A stretch of DNA of 64,000 bases from Telluria antibiotica. GTDB taxonomy: Bacteria; Pseudomonadota; Gammaproteobacteria; Burkholderiales; Burkholderiaceae_D. The notes below the pieces were generated by a model that was not told the DNA's origin, searched no databases, and saw nothing but the letters and a program-made list of their open reading frames with translations. Of the stretch, positions 25,429 to 34,050 are shown one piece after another; position 1 is the stretch's first letter; every line of letters begins with the position of its first letter. Both the position numbers and the translations under genes were made by a program. The DNA lies in assembly GCF_011682055.1 (NCBI RefSeq), contig NZ_JAAQOM010000003.1, positions 1 to 64,000 of the forward strand. Reading direction: 5' to 3'.

Positions 25429-26409
25429 ATGAGCTTCCTCACGCTTGATCTGAACCTGCTCCGCGTCTTCGATGCCGTCATGACCGAGCAAAACCTGACG
25501 CGCGCCGCCGGTCACCTCGCGATGACCCAGCCCGCCGTCTCGAACGCCATCAAACGCTTGCGCGAAAGTCTCGGCGACGAGCTGCTGATCCGCACCGCCT
25601 ACGGCGTCAAGCCGACCCCGCGCGCGGAAGCGCTGTGGCCCGCCGTGCGCCAGGCGTTGGCCGCGCTGGAAGCGGCCGTGATGCCGGAAACCTTCGACGT
25701 CTCCAAGGCCCAGGCGACGTTCCGCATGGCGATGGCCGACGCCACTGCCGCCCTGTGGCTGCCCTCGCTGGTGCGGTCGATCGAAAAAGAGGCGCCTGGC
25801 GTCAATATCCGCATGGTGCCGCTGACGACGCGCGAACCACGCCCGATGCTGCTGCGCGGCGACATCGACCTGGCCGTCGGCTTCTTCCCTGGCGTCGCGG
25901 CCCAGCTGTCGTACGAGACGGGCTCGCCGATCCGCCACGAGCGCCTGTATTCGGGTGAATACGTGGTCGTGATGCGCAAGAACCACCCGCTGGCGCAAGA
26001 CACGCTCGACCTCGACCAGTATTGCAAGGCCAATCACCTGCTCGTGAGCTTCTCCGGCCGCGCCCACGGCCTCGTCGACGAGGCGCTGGCACAGCTCGGC
26101 CGCGAACGCCGCATTCTGCTCACCGTGAACCAGTTCTTCACGGCCGGCCGCGTCGTGGCGAACTCCGACCTCGTGACGGTGCTGCCGAAGCACTTGATCG
26201 CGTCCACCGGTGCCGCCGAACAACTGATCTGGCGCGAACTGCCATTCCAGCTGCCGGCCGTCCACCTGGACATGCTGTGGCACGAACGCGACGGCCGCAG
26301 CCCGGCCCACCGCTGGCTGCGCAAGAACCTGGAAAGCCTGTCCGCCTCGGCACAGAAGATGCTGCCGCAGAAGTCGGAAGCGTCGGAAAAGATGGAAAAA
26401 ATCGCTTGA
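25429..26409 (+). CDS. LysR family transcriptional regulator
   Basis: The 326-residue protein has the LysR winged helix at residues ~5-65 (L-N-L-L-R-V-F-D-A-V-M-T-E-Q-N-L-T-R-A-A, then Q-P-A-V-S-N-A-I-K-R-L-R). A periplasmic-binding-like effector domain of about 200 residues follows, ending R-W-L-R-K-N-L. It resembles the NodD/SyrM/LeuO-like branch that begins L-x-L-N-L-L. The target genes are not clear: no metabolic gene is divergent, only the small membrane protein on the other strand ~160 bp away. The effector is unknown. Confidence 0.93.
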   Translation: MSFLTLDLNLLRVFDAVMTEQNLTRAAGHLAMTQPAVSNAIKRLRESLGDELLIRTAYGVKPTPRAEALWPAVRQALAALEAAVMPETFDVSKAQATFRMAMADATAALWLPSLVRSIEKEAPGVNIRMVPLTTREPRPMLLRGDIDLAVGFFPGVAAQLSYETGSPIRHERLYSGEYVVVMRKNHPLAQDTLDLDQYCKANHLLVSFSGRAHGLVDEALAQLGRERRILLTVNQFFTAGRVVANSDLVTVLPKHLIASTGAAEQLIWRELPFQLPAVHLDMLWHERDGRSPAHRWLRKNLESLSASAQKMLPQKSEASEKMEKIA

Positions 26410-26410
26410 A

Positions 26411-26444
26411 AACAACCGCCCCGCATGCCGGGGCGTTGTTTTAT
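26411..26444. terminator. Probable bidirectional terminator between LysR and Lrp genes
   Basis: AACAACCGCCCCG and CGGGGCGTTGTT form a stem with one unpaired base, located between convergent genes. A-rich and T-rich flanks on both sides allow it to serve either direction. Confidence 0.75.
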
Positions 26445-26896
26445 TTGATCGGAAGCTTGGTCGTGTTCTTGACCTCTTCCATCACGGCATAGGTGTGCGT
26501 CTCGCGCACGCCTTTCTGCAGGAGTGTCTTGCCGAGGAATTCGCGGTAAGCTGCCATATCCTTCACGCGCGCCTTGACGAGGTAGTCGAATCCGCCGGCC
26601 ACCATATGGCATTCGAGCACTTCGGGAATCAGCTGGACGCTTTGCTTGAAAGCGTCGAAGACTTCCGGCGTCGTGCGGTCCAGCACGACTTCGATGAACA
26701 CGAGCAGCGACACGTCCAGCAGCTGCGGGTTCAACTGGGCCGTGTAGCCCATGATGTAGCCGGACTCGTGCAGCTTGCGCACACGCTCGAGGCAGGCGGC
26801 GGGCGACAAGTTGACGCGTGCGGCCAGCTCGACGTTGCTGATACGCCCGTCGCTTTGTAGTTCGGCCAGGATTTTCTTGCTGATCTTGTCCAGCAT
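26441..26896 (-). CDS. Lrp/AsnC family regulator divergent from putA
   Basis: This 151-residue Lrp-type protein has a helix-turn-helix (I-S-N-V-E-L-A-A-R-V-N-L-S-P-A-A-C-L-E-R-V) near residues 19-40. A RAM ligand domain follows (C-H-M-V-A-G-G-F-D-Y-L-V-K-A near 97). Position and sequence style fit the PutR-like activators that switch on putA in response to proline, as known in other proteobacteria. The PutA here has no DNA-binding domain of its own, which fits that model. Palindromes lie between this gene and putA. The proline effector is inferred from context. Confidence 0.92.
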   Translation of the reverse strand: MLDKISKKILAELQSDGRISNVELAARVNLSPAACLERVRKLHESGYIMGYTAQLNPQLLDVSLLVFIEVVLDRTTPEVFDAFKQSVQLIPEVLECHMVAGGFDYLVKARVKDMAAYREFLGKTLLQKGVRETHTYAVMEEVKNTTKLPIK

Positions 26897-27103
26897 ATTG
26901 TTCTCTCTCCACTATAAATATTATTTGGTGAAATTCTCTCACCAAAAACTATCTATTGCTAGTCTTCTGTAAAAACAGAATTAATCCAGAAGATTTCCTT
27001 CTACAATCGAATCAATGATCCGCAGTATTCCAGCGCGCCGGCCGTGGCCACGGTACGGCGCGTTTTGCTGGCGGCGCCCTCATCCATTTTTCGCAGAACG
27101 TCC
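26897..27103. promoter_or_regulatory. lrp-putA intergenic control region with two palindromes
   Basis: TTTGGTGA-N7-TCACCAAA (26924-26946) is a perfect 8-bp-arm dyad 28 bp upstream of the regulator start. A second dyad, TCTTCTG-N17-CAGAAGA, spans 26963-26993. Both are candidate sites for the Lrp-type regulator controlling itself and putA. The AT-rich filling is typical for Lrp-type binding regions. Confidence 0.6.
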
Positions 27104-30100
27104 ATGAACATTGCCGCCTTCCCGGCCTCCGCCTACGTCCCCTTCGACGCCTTGCAGGCCGAAACCCGCCGCGACCAGGCGCCGCTGCGCGCCGCGATCA
27201 CCGCCGCCTACCGCCGTGACGAGACGGCCGCGGTCGAATGGCTGCTGGCCCAGGGCGCCAGCGCCGACGGCGACGCCTACATGCTGGCGCACCGCCTCGT
27301 GTCGGCCGTGCGCGACAAACGCACGCGTTCGTCCGGCGTCGATGCACTGATGCACGAATTCTCGTTGTCGTCCGAGGAAGGCGTCGCATTGATGTGCCTC
27401 GCGGAAGCGCTGCTGCGCATCCCCGACTCGGATACGGCCGACCGCCTGATCGCCGACAAGATCAGCAAGGGCGACTGGAAGAAGCACCTGGGCGAATCGC
27501 CGTCGCTGTTCGTGAACGCGGCCACGTGGGGCCTGCTCGTCACGGGCAAGCTCGTGTCGTCCAGCAGCGAGACGGGCCTCGGCGCCGCGCTCACGCGCCT
27601 CATCGCGAAGGGTGGCGAACCGCTGATCCGCAAGGGCGTCGACCTCGCGATGCGCATGCTGGGCAACCAGTTCGTCACCGGGCAAACCATCGCCGAGGCG
27701 CTGAAGAACAGCCGCGACAACGAAGCGCGCGGCTACCGCTATTCCTACGACATGCTGGGCGAAGCGGCGCTCACGGAATCCGACGCCGACAATTACTACG
27801 CGTCGTACGAAGCGGCCATCCACGCGATCGGCAAGGCGTCGAACGGCCGCGGCATCAAGGACGGTCCGGGCATCTCGATCAAGCTGTCCGCGCTGCATCC
27901 GCGCTACAGCCGCGCGCAATACGCCCGCGTGATGGGCGAACTGCTGCCGCGCGTGCGCAACCTCATCCTGCTCGCAAAACAGTACGACATCGGCATCAAC
28001 ATCGACGCCGAGGAAGCGGACCGCCTGGAAATCTCGCTGGACATGCTGGAAGCACTTGCTTTCGATCCATCTTTCGCCGGCTTCGATGGCATCGGCCTCG
28101 TCGTGCAGGCGTACCAGAAGCGCTGCCCGTTCGTGATCGACTTCGTCGTGGACCTCGCCCGCCGCAGCGGCCGCAAGTTCATGGTGCGCCTGGTAAAAGG
28201 CGCGTACTGGGACGCGGAAATCAAGCGCGCCCAGGTCGACGGCCTGCCGGGCTATCCGGTCTACACGCGCAAGGTGTACACGGACGTGTCGTACCTCACG
28301 TGCGCGCGCAAGCTGCTTGCCGCCACCGACGTCGTGTATCCGCAGTTCGCCACGCACAACGCGCACTCGCTGTCCGTGATCTACACATGGGCCAAAGCGG
28401 ACGGCGTGTCGAACTACGAATTCCAATGCCTGCACGGCATGGGCGAGACCTTGTACGACCAGGTCGTCGGCAAGGAGAACCTCGACAAGCCCTGCCGCAT
28501 CTACGCCCCGGTCGGCTCGCACGAGACGCTGCTGGCCTACCTCGTGCGCCGCCTGCTGGAAAACGGCGCCAACTCGTCGTTCGTGAACCAGATCGTCGAC
28601 GAGACCGTCCCCATCGACACCCTCCTGACCGATCCGTTCGACGCGGCACGCGCCGCGCGCTGCCTGCCGCATCCGCGCATTCCGCTGCCACTCGCGCTGT
28701 TCCCGGACGGGCGCAAGAATGCCGCCGGGCTCGACCTGACGAACGAATACGTGCTCGCCGAACTGGCCGCCGACCTCGCGACGCCGCGCCGCTTCCTGGC
28801 CGCACCGCTCGTCGACGGTCCGGTGGAAGCGAGGGGCGCGCTGAACGTCGTGAACCCGGCCCAGTCGGCGGACATCGTCGGCCAGGTGACGGAAGCGACG
28901 ACGGGCGACGTCGACACGGCGCTGCACGCGGCCGTCCACGCCGCGCCGGTGTGGGAAGGCGCCGGCAACGCGGCCCGCGCCGACATCATCGCCCGCGTCG
29001 GCGATCTGTTCGAGCAGCACCGCGGAGAATTGATGGCCCTGGCCGTGCGCGAGGCGGGCAAGTCGCTGCCGAACGCGATCGCGGAAGTGCGGGAAGCCGT
29101 CGACTTCCTGCGCTATTACGCGGCCGAGATCCGCACGGTACCGGAAGCGCGCGCGTTGGGACCGGTGACGTGCATCAGCCCGTGGAATTTCCCATTGGCC
29201 ATCTTCACGGGCCAGGTCGCCGCGGCGCTGGCCGCGGGCAACGTCGTGCTGGCAAAACCGGCCGAGCAGACGCCGCTGATCGCCCACCGCGCCGTGCAGC
29301 TGTTCCACGAAGCCGGCGTGCCGGCGGGCGCGCTGCAGTTGCTGCCGGGCCGTGGCGAGACCGTCGGCGCGGCGCTGACGCGCGACGCGCGCGTAAAAGC
29401 CGTGATTTTTACGGGGTCGACGGAAGTCGCCCAGCTGATCAACCGCACGCTGGCCGCACGGGCGCGGCAAGAGGGCGCCGACATTCCGCTGATCGCCGAG
29501 ACGGGCGGGCAGAACGCGCTGATCGTCGATTCGTCCGCGCTGCCGGAGCAAGTCGTGCAGGACGTGCTGACGTCCGCGTTCGACAGTGCGGGCCAGCGCT
29601 GTTCCGCGCTGCGCGTGCTGTTCCTGCAGGAAGACATCGCCGACAAGACGATCAGGATGCTCAAGGGCGCGATGCGCGAACTGCGCGTGGGCGTGCCGGA
29701 CCGCCTCGCGACGGACATCGGTCCCGTCATCGACAAGGAAGCCCAGCAGAACCTGCTCGGCCACATCGAGCGCATGAAGGCGACGGCGAAGCAGCATTTC
29801 TCGCTCGCGCTGCCGGAAGCCTTGCTGGCACAGGGCACGTTCGTGCCGCCGACGGTACTCGAGATCGGTTCGCTGAGCGAGCTGAAACGCGAAGTCTTCG
29901 GCCCCGTGCTGCACGTCGTGCGCTGGCGCCGTTCCGGCCTGGCCCAGGTCGTCGACACGATCAACGCGACGGGCTACGGCCTCACCCTGGGCGTGCATTC
30001 GCGCATCGACGAGACGATCGACTTCATCACGACGCGCGCCCACGTCGGCAACATCTACGTGAACCGGAACATCGTGGGCGCCGTCGTCGGCGTGCAGCCG

Positions 30101-30733
30101 TTCGGCGGCGAAGGCAAGTCCGGCACCGGTCCCAAGGCCGGCGGCCCGCTGTACCTGAAGCGCCTGCAAAAAGATGCGGCACCGCTGCTCACGCACGACC
30201 GCCGCAGCAACGGCGCGCTCGACGCGCTGCTGGGCTGGGCGAGCAACAACGGCGAGTTCGCCACGCTGGCGGAACACTACATGACGACGACCCTGGACGG
30301 CGTGCACATTAACTTGCCGGGCCCGACCGGCGAACGCAACCAGCTCGATTTCGTCCCGCGCGGCACCGTCCTGTGCGCGCCGAACGGCACGGCGAGCCTG
30401 CTGAACCAATTGGCGGCCGTGCTGGCGACGGGCAACCGCGCCCTCGTGCTGATGGACGCGCCGCCGTCGCTGCCGGCGGCCGTGATGGAGCGCGTGCGGT
30501 TCATCGACGCGCGCGACCTGGACGGCAGCGACGTCGCCATCGCCCTCGTCGAGCAAGGCCTGGCTGGCGAGGTGCGGACGAAGCTGGCGGGCCGTCCCGA
30601 TGCGATCGTCGGCATCGTCGATACCCGCGCGGACGCCCCGATCGCCCTGTGGCGCCTGGTGGCGGAGCGCGCGTTGTGCGTCAACACGACCGCGGCAGGA
30701 GGTAACGCAAGCCTGATGACGCTCGGTTTGTAA
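27104..30733 (+). CDS. putA: Bifunctional proline dehydrogenase / P5C dehydrogenase
   Basis: PutA oxidises proline to glutamate in two steps with FAD and NAD. The 1209-residue protein starts at the ATG at 27104 (MNIAAFPAS); the upstream start at 27044 is not conserved-looking. The proline dehydrogenase barrel lies at ~100-480 (I-S-I-K-L-S-A-L-H-P-R-Y near 257, and Y-A-P-V-G-S-H near 470). The aldehyde dehydrogenase half spans ~540-1010 (S-P-W-N-F-P near 690, and S-A-G-Q-R-C-S-A-L-R near 827 with the catalytic Cys). A C-terminal ~180-residue extension, seen in longer PutAs, follows. There is no N-terminal ribbon-helix-helix domain, so the protein is not a self-repressor; the divergent Lrp-type gene probably controls it. 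Confidence 0.96.
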   Translation: MNIAAFPASAYVPFDALQAETRRDQAPLRAAITAAYRRDETAAVEWLLAQGASADGDAYMLAHRLVSAVRDKRTRSSGVDALMHEFSLSSEEGVALMCLAEALLRIPDSDTADRLIADKISKGDWKKHLGESPSLFVNAATWGLLVTGKLVSSSSETGLGAALTRLIAKGGEPLIRKGVDLAMRMLGNQFVTGQTIAEALKNSRDNEARGYRYSYDMLGEAALTESDADNYYASYEAAIHAIGKASNGRGIKDGPGISIKLSALHPRYSRAQYARVMGELLPRVRNLILLAKQYDIGINIDAEEADRLEISLDMLEALAFDPSFAGFDGIGLVVQAYQKRCPFVIDFVVDLARRSGRKFMVRLVKGAYWDAEIKRAQVDGLPGYPVYTRKVYTDVSYLTCARKLLAATDVVYPQFATHNAHSLSVIYTWAKADGVSNYEFQCLHGMGETLYDQVVGKENLDKPCRIYAPVGSHETLLAYLVRRLLENGANSSFVNQIVDETVPIDTLLTDPFDAARAARCLPHPRIPLPLALFPDGRKNAAGLDLTNEYVLAELAADLATPRRFLAAPLVDGPVEARGALNVVNPAQSADIVGQVTEATTGDVDTALHAAVHAAPVWEGAGNAARADIIARVGDLFEQHRGELMALAVREAGKSLPNAIAEVREAVDFLRYYAAEIRTVPEARALGPVTCISPWNFPLAIFTGQVAAALAAGNVVLAKPAEQTPLIAHRAVQLFHEAGVPAGALQLLPGRGETVGAALTRDARVKAVIFTGSTEVAQLINRTLAARARQEGADIPLIAETGGQNALIVDSSALPEQVVQDVLTSAFDSAGQRCSALRVLFLQEDIADKTIRMLKGAMRELRVGVPDRLATDIGPVIDKEAQQNLLGHIERMKATAKQHFSLALPEALLAQGTFVPPTVLEIGSLSELKREVFGPVLHVVRWRRSGLAQVVDTINATGYGLTLGVHSRIDETIDFITTRAHVGNIYVNRNIVGAVVGVQPFGGEGKSGTGPKAGGPLYLKRLQKDAAPLLTHDRRSNGALDALLGWASNNGEFATLAEHYMTTTLDGVHINLPGPTGERNQLDFVPRGTVLCAPNGTASLLNQLAAVLATGNRALVLMDAPPSLPAAVMERVRFIDARDLDGSDVAIALVEQGLAGEVRTKLAGRPDAIVGIVDTRADAPIALWRLVAERALCVNTTAAGGNASLMTLGL

Positions 30734-30754
30734 TCCGCGTCCAGATGGCTGCAC

Positions 30755-30796
30755 ACGCCGCGGACTAGGCTGGGCCTGCCGCGGCGTTTTGTTTTG
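30755..30796 (+). terminator. Rho-independent terminator after putA
   Basis: The stem ACGCCGCGG / CCGCGGCGT (9 bp, 15-base loop) is followed by TTTGTTTT. Confidence 0.75.
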
Positions 30797-30835
30797 GAAG
30801 TTCTTGGAGTTCAGCTGCTCAACTTGGAGGAAGAC

Positions 30836-31951
30836 ATGTTAGTTGGCGTCCTAAAAGAAATCAAAAACAACGAATTCCGGGTGGGCCTCACGCCCCCCAG
30901 CGTGCACGAACTGGTCGCGCGCGGCCATCGTGTGATCGTGCAAACCGGCGCCGGTGCCGGTATCGGCCTGACGGACGAGCAGTACACGGCCGCCGGCGCG
31001 ACGATCGTCCCGTCCGCGCAAGAGATCTTTGCGCAGGCCGAGATGGTCGTCAAAGTGAAGGAACCGCAGCCGCAGGAATGCGCGCTGCTGCGTCCTGGAC
31101 AGATCCTGTACACGTATCTCCACCTCGCGCCCGATCCGGAACAGACGGCGTCCCTCGTGAAATCGGGCGCCGTCTGCATCGCGTACGAGACGATCACGGG
31201 CCCGGGCGGCGGCTTGCCGTTGCTGGCACCGATGAGCGAGGTGGCGGGGCGGATGGCCATCCAGGCCGGCGCCAGCCACCTGGAGAAATCGAAGGGCGGG
31301 GCCGGCATCCTGCTGGGCGGCGTGCCGGGCGTGGCGGCGGGTCACATCGTCGTCATCGGTGCCGGCGTCGTGGGCACGAATGCGTTGCAGATGGCCGTCG
31401 GCATCGGCGCGCGCGTCACCGTCCTCGACAAGAACGTCGACCGCCTGCGCCAGCTCGACCTGATCTACGGCAACCGGATCACCACGTTGTACTCGAACGC
31501 GCACGCGATCGAGGAAGCGGTGCTGTCGGCCGACCTCGTCATCGGCGGCGTGCTCGTGCCCGGCGCCGCGGCGCCGAAACTCGTGACGCGGGCAATGGTG
31601 TCACGGATGAAAAAGGGGGCCGTCGTTGTCGACGTGGCGATCGACCAGGGCGGCTGCTTCGAGACGTCGCATCCGACGACGCACGCGGATCCGACGTTCG
31701 TCGTCGATGGCGTCGTGCATTACTGCGTGGCAAACATGCCGGGCGCCGTGGCACGCACGTCGACGTTCGCGCTGAACAACGCGACGATCGGCCACGCGGT
31801 GGCGCTGGCGACGAAGGGCTGGCGGCAGGCGCTGCGCGACGATCCTCACCTGAAGAACGGCTTGAACGTCTGCGAAGGCAAGATCACCTATGCGGCCGTC
31901 GCGCGGGATCTCGGCTACGACTACGTGCCGGCCGATACCTTGCTGGCCTGA
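30836..31951 (+). CDS. ald: Alanine dehydrogenase
   Basis: Ald interconverts L-alanine and pyruvate plus ammonia with NAD. The 371-residue protein starts [18 protein letters not shown] with TTGGAGG upstream of the ATG at 30836. The N-terminal catalytic domain has K-V-K-E-P-Q-P near residue 74, and H-L-A-P near 96. A Rossmann domain has V-I-G-A-G-V-V-G-T near 173. The segment V-D-V-A-I-D-Q-G-G near 264 carries the active-site Asp. Length equals that of known Ald proteins. The last 31 bp overlap the end of the convergent mtnN gene. Grouping with putA suggests an amino-acid catabolism neighbourhood. Confidence 0.95.
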   Translation: MLVGVLKEIKNNEFRVGLTPPSVHELVARGHRVIVQTGAGAGIGLTDEQYTAAGATIVPSAQEIFAQAEMVVKVKEPQPQECALLRPGQILYTYLHLAPDPEQTASLVKSGAVCIAYETITGPGGGLPLLAPMSEVAGRMAIQAGASHLEKSKGGAGILLGGVPGVAAGHIVVIGAGVVGTNALQMAVGIGARVTVLDKNVDRLRQLDLIYGNRITTLYSNAHAIEEAVLSADLVIGGVLVPGAAAPKLVTRAMVSRMKKGAVVVDVAIDQGGCFETSHPTTHADPTFVVDGVVHYCVANMPGAVARTSTFALNNATIGHAVALATKGWRQALRDDPHLKNGLNVCEGKITYAAVARDLGYDYVPADTLLA

Positions 31952-32718
31952 CCCGCCTCCGGGTGCTGCCAGCCCAGGCAGAACTGCCTGACGATGTGGA
32001 ACGCATACCGCGCGGCCACGGATTTCACGAAACGCATGAAATCCGTGGCCGCGTTTTCATTGGCGTTGTCGGAAATCGTCCGGATCACGCCGAACGGGAT
32101 GCCCAGCTCGAAACACGCTTGTGCCACCGCGGCACCTTCCATCTCGACGGCCAGCAAACCGGGTAACGCCTCATTCAACGCGTTCAGACGGCCCTTCTCG
32201 CTCACGAACTCGTCGGCGCTGGCGATGAGGCCTCGATGCAGCCGCGGCCCGCTGAGCGCGAATACGGCCCGTTCCTGGGGATCGACGGCCGACGCGAAGT
32301 CGTCTTCGAGGAAACGACGCGCCGCATTCGCCAGCTGCAGCGCCATGTGGTGGTCGGACAGGAAGTGCGTCAACCCCGTCAACGGCACTTCATAGCGTGG
32401 GAACAAAGGGCTCGCATCCATGTCGTGCTGGACGAGCGATTCGGCCACGACGATGTCGCCGACCTTGATCGACGCATCCCCGGCACCGGCCACACCCGTG
32501 AAGAGGATGTGGGTAACACCGAACTTCTCCACAAGGGTTGCCGTCGTCAATGCCGCAGCAACCTTGCCAATACGCGATAAAACGCACACAGCGTCGATTT
32601 CCCACAGTCGTCCGACAAAGTACTCGCGCATGCCATGCATGAGCTTGTAGGGGCTCTCCATGGCCTCCACGAGCCCCAGCTGTTCTTCGTGCAACGCACT
32701 GATGATCCCTAATCGCAT
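31921..32718 (-). CDS. mtnN: 5'-methylthioadenosine/S-adenosylhomocysteine nucleosidase
   Basis: MtnN hydrolyses methylthioadenosine and S-adenosylhomocysteine to adenine and the thio-sugar, which recycles products of SAM use. The 265-residue protein starts [12 protein letters not shown] (ATG at 32718), typical of the family. F-T-G-V-A-G-A-G-D near residue 74, the [11 protein letters not shown] segment near 188 and S-D-N-A-N near 214 (catalytic Asp) are present. The C-terminus is about 30 residues longer than E. coli MtnN and overlaps the 3' end of ald in the opposite direction. Confidence 0.92.
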   Translation of the reverse strand: MRLGIISALHEEQLGLVEAMESPYKLMHGMREYFVGRLWEIDAVCVLSRIGKVAAALTTATLVEKFGVTHILFTGVAGAGDASIKVGDIVVAESLVQHDMDASPLFPRYEVPLTGLTHFLSDHHMALQLANAARRFLEDDFASAVDPQERAVFALSGPRLHRGLIASADEFVSEKGRLNALNEALPGLLAVEMEGAAVAQACFELGIPFGVIRTISDNANENAATDFMRFVKSVAARYAFHIVRQFCLGWQHPEAGQASKVSAGT

Positions 32719-32818
32719 GTTTTGGCCTGTTTTTGAGTGGATGCGGAGCCGGCTGGACGGCTTGTGCACGGTCTTCCCGCTGTTTTTGTCTTAATAAAAC
32801 AAAGATGTATATAAAAAA

Positions 32819-33013
32819 TGGTAGTGATAGTAAACGCGTCTTCAGCTGTGGATAAGGTCGAATTTATCTACAGCGTCAACGGTTTACGTGCGTCCGGATT
32901 GGCTGGACAAGCATTGTATCGATGCTGAACCGATGTTGGACAAAAAAGACGTTCGACAAAAAATCGGCTGTTCTGCACATTTGCTGCTGTGGATATGCAG
33001 GACGTTTTCCACA
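32819..33013. repeat. Origin-like module copy A
   Basis: The order is GTAGTGATAGTAAACG (~32821), TGTGGATAA (32847-32855), TTATCTACA (32864-32872), GGTTTACGTGCG (~32880), GACAAAAAATCGGC (~32955), GCACATT (~32975), TGTGGATAT (32989-32997) and TTTTCCACA (33005-33013). Copies B and C have the same order. Confidence 0.7.
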
Positions 33014-33356
33014 GCAGATCCTGTTTCAGGGTGGTTCTGGTGTCCAGGACAGCTGACCAGGCTCATGTTTTCAATGCGTGCAGGGCACGTTCGTCGTTTC
33101 GGATGCGTCATCCACGTCTCGTCCTTCCTGTAGACCAGGCTGAAGTCGAGCAGTGCCTGCGTTTGAACTTGAACAGATGTCTGCAGTCCAGATCGACGAG
33201 CGTTGGCGTCATCGTTGCCGTCGTGCTTGCCAAAGCGGTGTGCTTCGCTTTTTTTTGTAGACCAAAGCGCGTTCGCGTCGTGTTGGCCTTGCCGCGAGCG
33301 GGCTTTGTCCACGTTTCGACACTTTTCCCTCTTTAGTTAACTTGGATAGAAAGAAA

Positions 33357-33554
33357 GGATAGTGATGATAGTAAACGTCGACCGAACTGTGGATAAACAG
33401 GATTTTTTCCACAAGCTCAAGGGTTTACGTGCGTTTTAAACCGTTGAACAAACCTTGTGCGGAGCCGGGACCAAAACTGGACAAAAAATCGGCCGTCGAA
33501 CAATGAGGCAGTTCCGCACATTCGATCCTGTGGATATTCAGCAGCTTATCCACA
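33357..33554. repeat. Origin-like module copy B
   Basis: The order is GATAGTGATGATAGTAAACG (~33358), TGTGGATAA (33388-33396), TTTTCCACA (33405-33413), GGGTTTACGTGCG (~33421), GGACAAAAAATCGGC (~33479), CCGCACATT (~33514), TGTGGATAT (33529-33537) and TTATCCACA (33546-33554). Confidence 0.75.
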
Positions 33555-33785
33555 AAGCGGGGCAAATATCGCGTGCTTTCGGGTCGTCAGGCCGTGTTGC
33601 TGAGGAAAAATGGCGCCCAGGTCGACGTCGCGACGATGTCCGGTCGTTGGCATCACCGGAGTCGGACGATTTTTTTGCCAGGTCGAAGCCCTGGTCACTG
33701 ACATTGGCCGAAGCCGGGGTTTTTTGGCAGGCCAGCGACTTGTACGAGCATCGCCGGGTTTACAACCAAAAGCTTGTATACAGAA

Positions 33786-33983
33786 TAATGGTAATAGTTA
33801 ACGGTGGCACTCTTCTGTGGATAAGCCAGGTTTTGTCCACAACATCAAACGTTTACGATCCGCATAAGGCGGTGGGCTGGTCTTGTATGTGCCTTGTGGC
33901 AAAACTGGATAAAAAATCTCCTTGTGCGAAAAGTCGCGTTTCCCCACATTTCGTACCTGTGGATATTCATACGCTTATCCACA
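33786..33983. repeat. Origin-like module copy C
   Basis: The order is AATGGTAATAGTTAACG (~33787), TGTGGATAA (33816-33824), TTGTCCACA (33833-33841), ACGTTTACG (~33849), TGGATAAAAAATC (~33906), CCCCACATT (~33942), TGTGGATAT (33958-33966) and TTATCCACA (33975-33983). Confidence 0.75.
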
Positions 33984-34050
33984 GTCTGGACAGGCCTGTT
34001 AACGTTGATCATCTGGTAAGCTTGCTCAACCGAATCACGAGTGAGGATCC

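Larger units (their letters stand above)
32719..34050. other. 1.3-kb gene-free region with origin-like DnaA-box modules
   Basis: No frame here has convincing codon use. The region carries three diverged copies of one ~200-bp module, each rich in DnaA-box 9-mers, AT-rich runs and a conserved order of motifs. It is a candidate oriC, an auxiliary origin or a DnaA-titrating site. No dnaA gene is in the window. Confidence 0.7.

Noticed and set aside
27080..30754. A 1224-residue open frame antisense to putA
   Set aside because: It has the Arg/His/Val-rich composition of a shadow frame in high-GC DNA and covers a clear putA with all its catalytic motifs.
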